Assembly (NCBI GenBank): GCA_031290095.1
Contig: JAITOF010000029.1
Span: 1 to 40,480 of the forward strand
DNA: 40,480 nucleotides
Reading direction: 5' to 3'
Origin: Candidatus Methanoplasma porotermitis
GTDB taxonomy: Archaea; Thermoplasmatota; Thermoplasmata; Methanomassiliicoccales; Methanomethylophilaceae
In this document: in pieces, positions 16,771 through 25,200 of the stretch
How positions within the stretch are numbered: the first letter of the stretch is position 1
Layout: each line of letters begins with the position of its first letter
The notes under the pieces: model-generated
Seen by the model: only the letters and a program-made list of their open reading frames with translations
What the model was told of the DNA's origin: nothing
The model's database searches: none
Position numbers and translations under genes: made by a program

Positions 16771-18312
16771 TCATTCCAACAAGACTGTGCTGTCCTTCGG
16801 ATAGGACACTTCGTAGGACAGCGTCTTGTTGATGGACCCTCCAGCAGGCATCTTGAGGACCCACACGACCTCTCCCGTCTCCTTGTCGAGGTTCGCCCCC
16901 GACAGCTCGACGGGCTCTACGGTCACGCTCTTGTTCACAGACACGGGAATCTGGTCCACCAGCCTGATCTCTATCTCTCTGTTCCTAGTGTTCGTGACGG
17001 TCGTGTTCCATTCCCTAACGGCCTTGTTGTTCTTTCCGAACGAAGCCTTCGACGATAGGTCGTTACCCTTCTCGCGCTTGACCAGCACCCCGAAGTCCCT
17101 GCCCATGGATATCTCCAGCGCGTCCGTCGCTCTCGCAGGGTCCAGCCGCGTCCTGCCGATGAATGTGTTCCCTTGGAATATCCCGGTCTCCCCTCTGAGG
17201 AGGTTCAGCGACTCCCAGCCTGTTATCTTGGCCAGGAGGAAGACGTCCTTGTCCTCCTTGGCTACGCAGTAATGCTGCAAATCGGCTTTCAGGTCGTGTG
17301 CGGCCAATTCCACCGTGTACGGGTCGTCGCCGGAGGGGATGCTCAGCGGCAACGGCAGCTCGAACTCTATGCATGCGTCCCCTTCTCTGACCTCCACGGC
17401 CTTTTTCTCGCAACTCGAGCTTTCGAATACAGCCATGTCCGCGAGCTCGTACTCGCCCTGTGCAGGCTCCATGCTCAGCGCCATCTTTTTGGACCTGCCG
17501 TGGATTGCTTGTGGAGGGGAATAGACGTCGATGCTCCAAGGATGTAGGATGGGTGGGTTGCCGCCTGTCGCAGGATTACCTGATGACAACGAGACGTTCA
17601 CATCGGTCCAGTCCTCTCCGGTGTTCTGAACTATGTCTCCTTTCGACGTCAGCCTCACGCGGCCGTCGTCCGACACGCGAAGTTCGTGGTGAGGGGTCCA
17701 ATGCGCGTCGGGGACGAGGTACGACAGCACGATTTCGGCCGTGCCGCTCCTTTCCGCGTTTATCTCCACGGAGACGGAGACCGAGGTCTTGCCCCTGCCC
17801 GCGCTCCCCAGTTCCGCCGAGATGTCGGCGCAAGCCTGTTTCAGATCCTTGAGCGCCTTCTCGGCCTCGATCTTTCGGCTCAGGATGTCCCGGGTCGCGC
17901 TCCTGTGGTATTCGAATATCTCTTTCAGCTCTTCCGGCCTAACGCCCCCTTCCCCCACGATCCTCCTGTTCTCGGCCAGGAAATTCTGGTCGGCGACCAG
18001 CTCGGACACCCGTGCTTCCGCCCTTGCCGTGTCGGCCAAGGTACCCTCCAGCCTCGCCCTCAGCTTGGATATGCGCTTGCTCTCCTGCGAATCCACAAAA
18101 TTGTCGCGTCTGTGCGACACTCTGACGAGCTCTCCGCCGGACGCCACGGACGCGTTTATGCTGTCGATGTCCACAGAGGCTGGAAGGCCAGCAAACACCG
18201 CCGTGTTCTTCCCCTCTTTCACGTCTATCTGTGTCCTTCGGGCGATGTCCGCCCCGCGGAGGAACACTGTAGCCCTTTCTACAACGGACCGGACGGAAGT
18301 TGATGTTGCCAT
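16771..18312 (-). CDS. DUF4139 family protein
   Basis: The 513-residue protein belongs to the DUF4140/DUF4139 (mucoidy-inhibitor A-like) family, whose biochemical role is unknown. Residues 1-100 form the DUF4140 beta domain (VVERATVFLRGADIAR). Residues about 75-190 are charged and helical, probably a coiled coil. The rest is the DUF4139 beta-rich part, with WTPHHELRVSDDGRV, GEDWTDVNVSLSSGNP and the end SYEVSYPKDSTVLLE. The frame is open 56 codons upstream, but MATSTSVRSVVERA is the sensible start; an ATG three codons earlier (18321) is nearly as good. No signal peptide is seen, so it is probably cytosolic. It is monocistronic. Confidence 0.85.
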   Translation of the reverse strand: MATSTSVRSVVERATVFLRGADIARRTQIDVKEGKNTAVFAGLPASVDIDSINASVASGGELVRVSHRRDNFVDSQESKRISKLRARLEGTLADTARAEARVSELVADQNFLAENRRIVGEGGVRPEELKEIFEYHRSATRDILSRKIEAEKALKDLKQACADISAELGSAGRGKTSVSVSVEINAERSGTAEIVLSYLVPDAHWTPHHELRVSDDGRVRLTSKGDIVQNTGEDWTDVNVSLSSGNPATGGNPPILHPWSIDVYSPPQAIHGRSKKMALSMEPAQGEYELADMAVFESSSCEKKAVEVREGDACIEFELPLPLSIPSGDDPYTVELAAHDLKADLQHYCVAKEDKDVFLLAKITGWESLNLLRGETGIFQGNTFIGRTRLDPARATDALEISMGRDFGVLVKREKGNDLSSKASFGKNNKAVREWNTTVTNTRNREIEIRLVDQIPVSVNKSVTVEPVELSGANLDKETGEVVWVLKMPAGGSINKTLSYEVSYPKDSTVLLE

Positions 18313-18326
18313 TGTAATCATCCCTT

Positions 18327-18343
18327 GCGCCGCCTTGCGGCGC
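18327..18343 (-). other. GC-rich hairpin in the leader of the DUF4139 gene
   Basis: GCGCCGC-CTT-GCGGCGC is a perfect 7-bp inverted repeat ending 15 nt before the chosen ATG. It may form in the mRNA leader if transcription begins near TATA-like TTAATA at about 18370. The rest of 18322-18521 shows no gene and carries several AT-rich strings usable as divergent promoters. Confidence 0.35.
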
Positions 18344-18521
18344 TTCAAGGCATCCAAGGGGGTGCGGCGTATTAACAGTTTCTGAAGATCGGCATGACGA
18401 AGCCGTGCCGCGGAGGCAGAGCCGTTATCAGGGGTTGCGCCATGACTACAGCAACCAAAATTGTTGTATATTATCCACATATGGAAACTATGATATAATC
18501 TTATTTACAACATGGAATTAA

Positions 18522-18545
18522 AATCCTAAAAGGATTAATATATTG
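18522..18545 (+). promoter_or_regulatory. Palindrome plus TATA box before the substrate-binding protein gene
   Basis: AATCCT-AAA-AGGATT (18522-18536) is a perfect inverted repeat directly joined to the TATA box TAATATATTG (18536-18545). The ATG at 18571 is about 26 nt later, so the transcript is leaderless. The palindrome is a likely operator; it differs from the TTGGAT motif of the cbi genes. Confidence 0.55.
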
Positions 18546-18570
18546 CTCCCACCAGTTGGAAACGAGATTT

Positions 18571-19767
18571 ATGAGCATCAACATCAAGCTTACGGTCTTC
18601 GTCGTTGCGGCGATCCTGGTGGCATCCGCCGCAGGATTCTTCCTGCTCAACGACAGGACGCGGGACACGGAGATAGACATCATATCCAACATAGAGTCCG
18701 GGGGTTCCGGCATATTCTACCGGCAGAGCGACAGGCTGTCCTCCCCGGAGGACCTCGCCACGGTCAACGCCCCCGGCGACATAGACTATCATCACGAGAA
18801 CTGGAACAAGCTAATATTCGCTTCGCCGTCCGTGGTCTCCATACAGCATATCCAGCTGAAGACCATAGTCGAGACGTTGCTCGACGGCGGAGGAAAATAC
18901 CGCCTGGTGCCGTACCAAGACGGGCAGGCTCTCGAAGACGGGCACGTGTACTACGTCATACTTTCGGGCGGCCAGCTTCTTGACAGCAAGATCATAGACG
19001 CGGGGATCACAGGGCTGCCTAGGCTCCTCAAGACGGTGCAGGGCGACTCGCCGTTCAGGATATCCGTCCTTACCAACGACCTGTTTCCTCACCAGACGTG
19101 TTGCGTGGTAAGCGTCAACAAGTCCTTCGCGGATGCCAACCCTGACGTGGTGGTAAGGACGCTTTGGGCGATAGCCAAAGGGACCGAGTGGCTGATAGAT
19201 GCGCTGGAGAAGGGGAAGGCAGACCCCAACGACCCTGACTACCTCAAGGCACTGGACATAGGCGCGAGGATAGCCGGGCCGGTGTACACGACGCAAGACA
19301 TAGCCGATTCCATCTACGACATAGAATACGCATGGGGGGACGCTGACGATAGCGCGAACCCCCTCAAAACGCTGAAGGGGGACATAGCGTACATCACAAG
19401 CGACTTGGAGAGGATCAACGCCGTGACCAAGACCGTCGAGGACTTAGGGTTCGACTCCTACGAGGCATACGCCGACCGCCAAGTGGTGGACACCTACCTT
19501 AAAGAGGCGATAAAGGGAAAGCCCGACTACACCGAGAGGTTCACGGTGAGGTTCGCCCTCATCGGAGGGGACATCCACCAGTTGCCGATACACGTGGCGG
19601 CCGAGCTGGGGTTCTTCGACGAGGTGGGGCTGGACTTTGAGCGCACCTTCGTGCAAATAGGGCATGTCGTGGTCGCCACGATGAAGGCCAACGAGGCCGA
19701 CTTCGGGATATCCGGGCAGCCCCCAATCCTAGTGGATGCCATAAACAACGAACTGGTGAGGGCCTGA
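18571..19767 (+). CDS. ABC transporter substrate-binding protein, NMT1/SsuA type with permuted order
   Basis: The 398-residue exported binding protein resembles nitrate/sulfonate/thiamine-precursor (NMT1/SsuA) binding proteins. Residues 8-28 form an N-terminal signal or anchor helix. The order of parts is unusual. The N-terminal portion (SGGSGIFYRQ, IQHIQLKTIVE, then CCVVSVNKSFADANPDVV) matches the second half of such proteins. The C-terminal 65 residues (DIHQLPIHVAAELGFFDEVG, DFGISGQPPIL) match the usual first half. I recall other methanogen binding proteins ending with a DIHQ-type motif, so this may be an established subfamily. A TTG at 18556 is an alternative start, but the ATG suits the TATA position. 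The permease follows 4 nt later. The substrate is unknown. Confidence 0.8.
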   Translation: MSINIKLTVFVVAAILVASAAGFFLLNDRTRDTEIDIISNIESGGSGIFYRQSDRLSSPEDLATVNAPGDIDYHHENWNKLIFASPSVVSIQHIQLKTIVETLLDGGGKYRLVPYQDGQALEDGHVYYVILSGGQLLDSKIIDAGITGLPRLLKTVQGDSPFRISVLTNDLFPHQTCCVVSVNKSFADANPDVVVRTLWAIAKGTEWLIDALEKGKADPNDPDYLKALDIGARIAGPVYTTQDIADSIYDIEYAWGDADDSANPLKTLKGDIAYITSDLERINAVTKTVEDLGFDSYEAYADRQVVDTYLKEAIKGKPDYTERFTVRFALIGGDIHQLPIHVAAELGFFDEVGLDFERTFVQIGHVVVATMKANEADFGISGQPPILVDAINNELVRA

Positions 19768-19771
19768 GCGC

Positions 19772-20608
19772 ATGGCGTCGCTGCCCCTGCTGAGGTATGA
19801 CGAGAACCGACGGGCGCACAGGTTCGCTAGGACCGTGGCAACGTACGCTCTGTCCGTGTCCTTGTTCTTGCTGATGTGGGAGCTGACGGCGCTGTACGCA
19901 AACCTCTCCCTGCTTCCTTCCCCGGTGGAGACGCTTGAAGCTCTCGTCAAGCTATGGACGCAGGGAGACCTTATGACGGGCCTCTCCCTCGGAGATTATG
20001 TGAGGTCCAGCCTTGCCACCTTCGTCAAGGGGTTCCTGCTCGCGCTGGCCGTCACAGTCCCGCTTGGCCTTTTGGTAGGGTACTTCAGGTTCCTCAGGGA
20101 GCTCACCAACCCGCTGATCGAGATGATGAGGCCGGTGGCCCCCATAGTGTGGGCGCCGTTCTTCCTCGTGATGTTCGGATACCAGGTAGGCCCGATGCTC
20201 GTGGTGTTCGTGGGAGTGTTCTTCCCCATGGTCACCAACGTGATGTTCGGAGTCATGAAGGTGGAGCCAGAATGGCTGGACGCCGCCAAGACCCTAGGCG
20301 CGTCGGACACCCAGGTGTTCCTGAAAGTTATCGTCCCTGCGTCGCTTCCGTATGTGATGAACGGGGTGAGGATCGGGCTGGGGATAGGATGGATGTGCAT
20401 AGTCGCCGCCGAGTTCTACGCCTCGCCGGTGGGCGGCATAGGGTTCCTCCTTACGCAGTATGCAGACATGGGATACTGGAGCGGGGTGTTCGCGGCAGTG
20501 TTCGTGATCGGAGTCCTCGGCATATTGACGGTCGGGACGGCAGGCCGCCTTCATGCCCTGTTGTCCAGAAGGATGGGGATGGAGGCGGAATCCGGCCCCC
20601 GCAGGTGA
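19772..20608 (+). CDS. ABC transporter permease, SsuC/TauC type
   Basis: The 278-residue inner-membrane permease has about six helices. The cytoplasmic EAA loop reads EWLDAAKTLGASDTQVFLKV with VPASLP after it, the site that contacts the ATPase. It belongs to the family transporting nitrate, sulfonates, taurine or thiamine precursors. It sits 4 nt behind the binding-protein gene. Unusually, no SsuB/TauB-type ATPase follows: the next gene (cbiJET) is convergent and only 7 nt away. The ATPase must be encoded elsewhere or shared. Confidence 0.92.
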   Translation: MASLPLLRYDENRRAHRFARTVATYALSVSLFLLMWELTALYANLSLLPSPVETLEALVKLWTQGDLMTGLSLGDYVRSSLATFVKGFLLALAVTVPLGLLVGYFRFLRELTNPLIEMMRPVAPIVWAPFFLVMFGYQVGPMLVVFVGVFFPMVTNVMFGVMKVEPEWLDAAKTLGASDTQVFLKVIVPASLPYVMNGVRIGLGIGWMCIVAAEFYASPVGGIGFLLTQYADMGYWSGVFAAVFVIGVLGILTVGTAGRLHALLSRRMGMEAESGPRR

Positions 20609-20615
20609 GCCACTG

Positions 20616-22592
20616 TCATCCCCGGCCTCTGCACACCGTTATGAACACTGGGTTCTGGGCGGTCATCAGGTGGTATCCTCCGGTGCTCTTTGAGCGTGCC
20701 ACGGAGACAGACAAAGTCTCCTCCTCGACGAGTCCCGTCTCCCTGATGCATCCGATCGTCTCCGACACGGTCTCCAAAGTCACAGAGTTGACGACTATCC
20801 TGACGTTAGGAGCCTTTTCAAGCACTGCGCGGACAATCTCTCTCAGGTTGCCGGACGAGCCGCCTATGAACACGTGCGTCGGAGCGGGAAGGCCTTCAAA
20901 GGCATCCGGCGCCGTGCCGACCACGACCCTGACGTTCGGAACCGAAAACTTCTTCGCGTTCTTCTCCACCAAGTCTGCCGAGCTTCGCTCCTTCTCCACC
21001 GCATACACGGTGCCGGCCGGAGCGGCAAGCGCGGCCTCCACGGAGACGGACCCCGTCCCGGCGCCGATGTCGTACACGACCGAGTCCATGTCCAAGCAGA
21101 GCTTCGAGACTGAAAGGGAGCGGACCTCGCTCTTCGTCATCGGCGCGTCTCCCCTTATGAAGAGGTCGTCGGGGATGCACGAGCGAGCGGTTGTCGGGGA
21201 GTCGTTGACGATCATAGCGATGCACAGCCTCCCGAAGTCCGTGCCTACGAACTCCGACGGGCGTCCGCTGACGATCCTCTCGTCGTCGCCTCCAAGGTCC
21301 ATGCCCATCGTCACCCTGACGCTATCAAGCCCGTACTCGGAGAGGTCGGAGCACAGCCTCTCGGCTCCGCCCGCCCCGTCCAGCAGGGCGATGGTCTTAC
21401 GATACGAAGAGACGGCGCCCACGACGTTGGCTGCCTTCGCATGAGAGCTCATGAGGAGCGCGTCGTCCCACGTCTCCCCCGTCTTGGCGCACAGATATGC
21501 GACGGATGACACGCCGCAGACCGTTTCTACGTCGTACCTGTCCCCGTTGATCTTCGAGAGCAGCTCCTTCGCCATGCTGAAGAACCCTGCGTCCCCTGAG
21601 ACCAACACGACGGCATCCCTGTGCTCGGGATGGCCGTCGAGGTATTCCAATATCGGGTCGGCCCTGTACTCATGGAACTCGGCCTTGCCCCCGCCGACGG
21701 TGGAGATCATCCTAGGCCCCCCTATGAGCACGTCTGCGCGATCGACCGCAGACCTGCCGTCCGCTGTGAGGGTTCCCGGCCCGACTCCTATGCCAACTAT
21801 CCTCACCGTCCTGCGCTTATGCTCGCAAGCAGGGGAGTAATGTTTTCCGAAACGCTCGGCCACTAGCCTTGCCACCTCGTCGAACCCCATCCCAGGCGGC
21901 TTGTCTGGCCTTCCGATAACTACGACCCTCGCGCCTGCCCTCTTCGCGGCGCGTAGCTTTTCTCCAAACCCGCCCAAGTCTCCCGAGTCCTTGGTGACGA
22001 GATACTTGGCGTTCGTCTGCTTGATCATCCCGTAGTTCAGCTCCTCGCAGAACGGCCCCTGCATCAGGAAGACGTTCTTCCCCTCGAAGCCCATCTCGGC
22101 GCACGACTGCGCGACGGAAGGCGAGGACAGGACCCTGGCGTAGACGCGGTCCCGGTAGCCGTCTATCGCCGCGAACGCGGAAAGCTCATGGCTCCCGATG
22201 GTCACCAGTATGTTGCCTTCCGTTCCGTCGAGGTATTCGGCGGCGGCCTTCGCATCAGCGGCCTCTATGACTTCGTCCAGCTCTGACATCCCCGCAGGGC
22301 GTTCTATCCGGACATACTCCCTGCCGAGTCTCCTGCATTCTTCGATGACCTTGCAGGTCATGTTCACGGAGTACGGGTGCGTGGCGTCTACGACCAAGGT
22401 GCACCCCTCTATCAGCCTGCGGCGGCCTTCGTCGCCGAGCCTCTCGGAATATACCTTCACGGACCCTCCCCCGGCGACGAGCCCCCCGCCGAACTCGGTG
22501 GCAACACACACGACGGCAGGCACGTCCCACGTTCTGAGAAGGTCGGCGAGCATGCGCCCCTCCGTGGTCCCTCCGAACAGGACGACGCTCAT
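20616..22592 (-). CDS. cbiJET: CbiJ-CbiE-CbiT triple fusion (cobalt-precorrin-6A reductase / C5, C15-methyltransferase and decarboxylase)
   Basis: A single 658-residue protein carries three successive enzymes of anaerobic corrin synthesis. Residues 1 to about 250 are CbiJ (VVLFGGTTEGRMLADLL, VVDATHPYS, YLVTKDSG), reducing cobalt-precorrin-6A to 6B. Residues about 263-465 are CbiE (IVGIGVGPGTLTADGR, VSGDAGFFSMA). Residues about 472-650 are CbiT (DIGAGTGSVSVEAA at 508-521, a SAM-binding loop). CbiE and CbiT together methylate C5 and C15 and decarboxylate, giving cobalt-precorrin-8. CbiET fusions (CobL) are common; adding CbiJ in front is less usual. The start overlaps the cbiG stop (ATGA). No frameshift or missing motif was seen. 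Confidence 0.94.
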   Translation of the reverse strand: MSVVLFGGTTEGRMLADLLRTWDVPAVVCVATEFGGGLVAGGGSVKVYSERLGDEGRRRLIEGCTLVVDATHPYSVNMTCKVIEECRRLGREYVRIERPAGMSELDEVIEAADAKAAAEYLDGTEGNILVTIGSHELSAFAAIDGYRDRVYARVLSSPSVAQSCAEMGFEGKNVFLMQGPFCEELNYGMIKQTNAKYLVTKDSGDLGGFGEKLRAAKRAGARVVVIGRPDKPPGMGFDEVARLVAERFGKHYSPACEHKRRTVRIVGIGVGPGTLTADGRSAVDRADVLIGGPRMISTVGGGKAEFHEYRADPILEYLDGHPEHRDAVVLVSGDAGFFSMAKELLSKINGDRYDVETVCGVSSVAYLCAKTGETWDDALLMSSHAKAANVVGAVSSYRKTIALLDGAGGAERLCSDLSEYGLDSVRVTMGMDLGGDDERIVSGRPSEFVGTDFGRLCIAMIVNDSPTTARSCIPDDLFIRGDAPMTKSEVRSLSVSKLCLDMDSVVYDIGAGTGSVSVEAALAAPAGTVYAVEKERSSADLVEKNAKKFSVPNVRVVVGTAPDAFEGLPAPTHVFIGGSSGNLREIVRAVLEKAPNVRIVVNSVTLETVSETIGCIRETGLVEEETLSVSVARSKSTGGYHLMTAQNPVFITVCRGRG

Positions 22593-23629
22593 CGGACGTC
22601 ACCGAAATCCGTCGTCGCAGGCTCCCTGACGACAGCTACCGTGACGCCGTCCGCGCATGTCTTCCTTACCGCAAGGAATCCGCTCCGAGAGGCGGCGACA
22701 GCCGCCCTTTCGCAGACATTGTCCACGCCTGTCGCCGCCTTCACCGTCGGGGACGACGAGAATCCCGCGTCCGGGAGGGCGGCCAGGTGTTCCGCGGTGA
22801 AGAACTGCGGGACGACGCCGAGCGCAGAGCAGAACTCGATCAACCCGGCCTCGTCTCTTTTCAGGTCTATGCTCGCGACAGCCCGTATGCTGTGGAGCGA
22901 GATGCAGTTTTCCGCAAGGGCAGACCGCACTGCCCTCTCGATGACGTCCCGCGGCACGCCTCTTCTGCATCCTATGCCCAGCACATGGCACCTCGGGGTC
23001 AGCTTTAGAGTCCTGTCGAACGGCCCCTCGGAGCTCCCGAACGATATGAACGCCCCCAAGTCTCCCGACGCGGAGGACGCGATCCCTCGAGGCATGCCGC
23101 CTGTGACCGGTATCTCCGACAGCATCCCTACTTCCTTACCGTCGACGATCCGAGCGGAGATGTCCTTCGCTAGCGGAAGGCTCCCTATGTGCATGTCGTG
23201 CTTGGTCGCATACGCGTCCACGGAGAACAGCCCGCCCAAATCTGTTGCCGTTGTGACTACAGCCTCTGCCCCTATTCCCTTTGCGATGCGATGCGTGAGC
23301 TCGTTGCCTCCGCCGATATGGCCGGACAGGACGGCTATCGCGTACTTCCCGCGTTCGTCGACGCACACGACGGCAGGGTCCTCGGTCTTGGACGACACGT
23401 TCGGCGCGATGTACCTCACCGCTATCCCGAGGGCGCCGACGAACACTATCCCGCGATATTTGTGGAATGCGTCTTCGGTCCATTTTCCAGCGGACCCTTC
23501 CACGCGGACGGCCCGGGAGGATGCCGTGGTCTTGGAGAACACCTCGCACTCCTCGTCTTTCAAGACGTCGGCTATCCTGTTTGACAGCTCGCATCCTCTG
23601 GCCGTGAAGCATATTATGCCGATCTTCAA
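22589..23629 (-). CDS. cbiG: Cobalt-precorrin-5A hydrolase CbiG, full-length copy
   Basis: CbiG opens the delta-lactone of cobalt-precorrin-5A and releases acetaldehyde. The 346-residue product has the N-terminal part (KIGIICFTARGCELSNRIA), the central conserved block (AIAVLSGHIGGGNELTHRIA), and the C-terminal part (LTPRCHVLGIGCRRGV, then FFTAEHLAALPDAGFSSSP and VCERAA). The frame is open well upstream, but TTG at 23627-23629 overlaps the cbiD stop (TTGA), precedes the conserved KIGII motif, and is the same start codon used in the second cbiG copy. Translation is coupled on both sides. Confidence 0.93.
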   Translation of the reverse strand: MKIGIICFTARGCELSNRIADVLKDEECEVFSKTTASSRAVRVEGSAGKWTEDAFHKYRGIVFVGALGIAVRYIAPNVSSKTEDPAVVCVDERGKYAIAVLSGHIGGGNELTHRIAKGIGAEAVVTTATDLGGLFSVDAYATKHDMHIGSLPLAKDISARIVDGKEVGMLSEIPVTGGMPRGIASSASGDLGAFISFGSSEGPFDRTLKLTPRCHVLGIGCRRGVPRDVIERAVRSALAENCISLHSIRAVASIDLKRDEAGLIEFCSALGVVPQFFTAEHLAALPDAGFSSSPTVKAATGVDNVCERAAVAASRSGFLAVRKTCADGVTVAVVREPATTDFGDVR

Positions 23630-24777
23630 CTTTCCGCCCCCGTTATGTCTTTCATCATCCGGCAGGCGCCGCCGGTCTCTCCGACCTTCCCGTATTTGGA
23701 TGAGAACACTACGACTTCGATCCTCATGCCTCCGGCGCGGTTCCCGAGATGGAAAGCCATCCTCTCTATGATTCTCTTCATCGTCTTCACCCTCAGATCC
23801 TCTCCTAGCGCATGAAGCGCGTCGTCGGTGGACACGCAATTCAGAATCCTCCTAGCGATGTCTGCGTCCGCGCCGGCCTCGAGGGCCCCGGCGGACAGTA
23901 TCTCCATCCTGCAGTCGCCCCATCTCGAATGAGTGTTCATCATCCCTCCGGCGACCTTGACCATCTTGCCCAGATTTCCCACTAGGAGGAGGCCTTCCGC
24001 CTTTCTTTCGACGGCGTAATCAATCGTCTCTCCGATGAAATTGCTGCATTTGACGGCTTTATCGTCCGCTCCCATGTGTTCAGAGAACGCCTTCCCCATG
24101 TTCCCCGGGACGACGAGCAGGAGCCTGTCCCCCTCGGCTAGGCGGACGTCGATCTCCGCCTTCACGGCGCCCATGAGCCCTGCGTCGCTCATCGGCTCCA
24201 CTACGCCGCTCGTTCCGAGTATGGATATGCCGCCCTCGATTCCCAGCCTGGAGTTGAACGTCCTCTTGGCAACCTCGGCGCCTTCGGGCACGGATATCAC
24301 GGCGTCGAACCCCGTCGTCATGCCGAAGCTGTCGCGCACTTCCGCGAGGGCGTAGGATATCATCCTCCTCGGCGTGCTGTTTATGGCGGCGCTCCCCACA
24401 GGCTGGTCGAGCCCGTTCTTGGTGACCCGACCGACACCTTCGCCGCCGTCAATGCGGATGCCGCCATCTTGCCTGACAGACACCTTGGAGCATACGAGGA
24501 CGCCATGGGTGGCGTCGATGTCGTCCCCTCCATCCTTCCTGACCGAGCAGACGGCGCATCCGTCCTCAATACGGCAGTCTTCGATCCTTATCTCGACCGC
24601 CTTGCCCGAAGGAGTCGCGACGAGCACGGAGTCCGGGCGTTTGTCGCTGACCAGGTACAACGCGGCCGCCTTGGACGCGGCAGAGGCGCAGGTTCCCGTG
24701 GTGTACCCGCAGCGCAGCCTCTTCCCGTCGACCGTCACGTACATATCGTCGTTCCGCACAGAATCAGCGCATCGCAT
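23626..24777 (-). CDS. cbiD: Cobalt-precorrin-5B C1-methyltransferase CbiD
   Basis: CbiD methylates C1 of cobalt-precorrin-5B with S-adenosylmethionine. Hallmarks are LRCGYTTGTCASAASKAA at the N terminus, VGRVTKNGLDQPVGSAAINS, FNSRLGIEGGISILGTSGVV, VVPGNMG and GNLGKMVKVAGGMMNTHS. I chose the ATG at 24777 (383 residues) because a TATA box (TATAATTT at 24802-24809, minus strand) lies about 28 nt upstream, giving a leaderless message; an ATG 11 codons later is possible. It is the first gene of cbiD-cbiG-cbiJET, all overlapping by 4 nt. A TTGGAT-type palindrome lies between its TATA box and start. Confidence 0.94.
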   Translation of the reverse strand: MRCADSVRNDDMYVTVDGKRLRCGYTTGTCASAASKAAALYLVSDKRPDSVLVATPSGKAVEIRIEDCRIEDGCAVCSVRKDGGDDIDATHGVLVCSKVSVRQDGGIRIDGGEGVGRVTKNGLDQPVGSAAINSTPRRMISYALAEVRDSFGMTTGFDAVISVPEGAEVAKRTFNSRLGIEGGISILGTSGVVEPMSDAGLMGAVKAEIDVRLAEGDRLLLVVPGNMGKAFSEHMGADDKAVKCSNFIGETIDYAVERKAEGLLLVGNLGKMVKVAGGMMNTHSRWGDCRMEILSAGALEAGADADIARRILNCVSTDDALHALGEDLRVKTMKRIIERMAFHLGNRAGGMRIEVVVFSSKYGKVGETGGACRMMKDITGAES

Positions 24778-24782
24778 GATAT

Positions 24783-24799
24783 TTGGATGTATCTTCCAA
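24783..24799 (-). promoter_or_regulatory. TTGGAT-N5-ATCCAA operator at cbiD
   Basis: TTGGAT-GTATC-TTCCAA; with flanks, ATTTGGA and TCCAAAT form exact 7-bp arms. It lies between the cbiD TATA box (24802-24809) and the start codon, over the expected transcription start, which suits repression. Confidence 0.75.
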
Positions 24800-24901
24800 A
24801 TTATATGCTTTGGGTTCGACGGCGCCGTGGTGGAGCGCAACAAGGGCCCGGTGCAGGGCCGCACGTCGGCTCTGCATGGAAACGGGCGCCACACCTCTGG
24901 C

Positions 24902-24911
24902 GGGGGGGGGG
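24902..24911 (+). repeat. Poly-G tract of 10
   Basis: Ten consecutive G lie in the spacer between the divergent cbiD and the 83-residue ORF, 38 nt before the latter's ATG. Such runs slip during replication and can vary between cells. Confidence 0.9.
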
Positions 24912-24948
24912 AGGAAGGCGTTGGGGAAAACCGAGGGCATTAAATAAC

Positions 24949-25200
24949 ATGTCGAAGTTGAAAGAGCAACTGCATGCACAGATGAATGCAGCATGGCGCA
25001 ACAACGCGCCATTTGCGCATCGCGTGCCTGTGGGGGCGATATGTTATGATACCATATTCGAATACTGGGGGGGGGGGGTTCGACTCTGCCCTGCCGCTCG
25101 CGCCGCGCTCGACGAGGGCGCGGCAGAGAAACTGCTATCTGAAATTTTGAAGCGCGCGTCCGTTTCGAGCGGGCATGCTGACGGGGGCGTGAGCGCATGA
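24949..25200 (+). CDS. Small ORF with an in-frame poly-G tract, coupled to the surface protein
   Basis: This unrecognised ORF of 83 residues begins MSKLKEQLHAQMNAAW and has a helical, alanine-rich end (PAARAALDEGAAEKLLSEIL). Twelve G in a row encode its WGGGV segment. Its TGA overlaps the ATG of the surface-protein gene (ATGA), implying translational coupling. TATA-like ATTAAATAA directly abuts the ATG at 24949, so transcription may begin near 24975 and translation at the ATG at 24982 (72 residues). Codon use is more mixed than in neighbours. If real, its frame depends on the G-tract length, so it could act as a switch. Confidence 0.45.
   Translation: MSKLKEQLHAQMNAAWRNNAPFAHRVPVGAICYDTIFEYWGGGVRLCPAARAALDEGAAEKLLSEILKRASVSSGHADGGVSA
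25067..25078 (+). repeat. Poly-G tract of 12
   Basis: Twelve G lie inside the small ORF, 119 nt before the ATG of the surface protein. At the present length the frame stays open through to the coupled stop. Confidence 0.9.

Noticed and set aside
22589-23839. Longer cbiG start about 70 codons upstream
   Set aside because: The extra part is an Arg-rich shadow of cbiD. The TTG overlapping the cbiD stop precedes the conserved N terminus.
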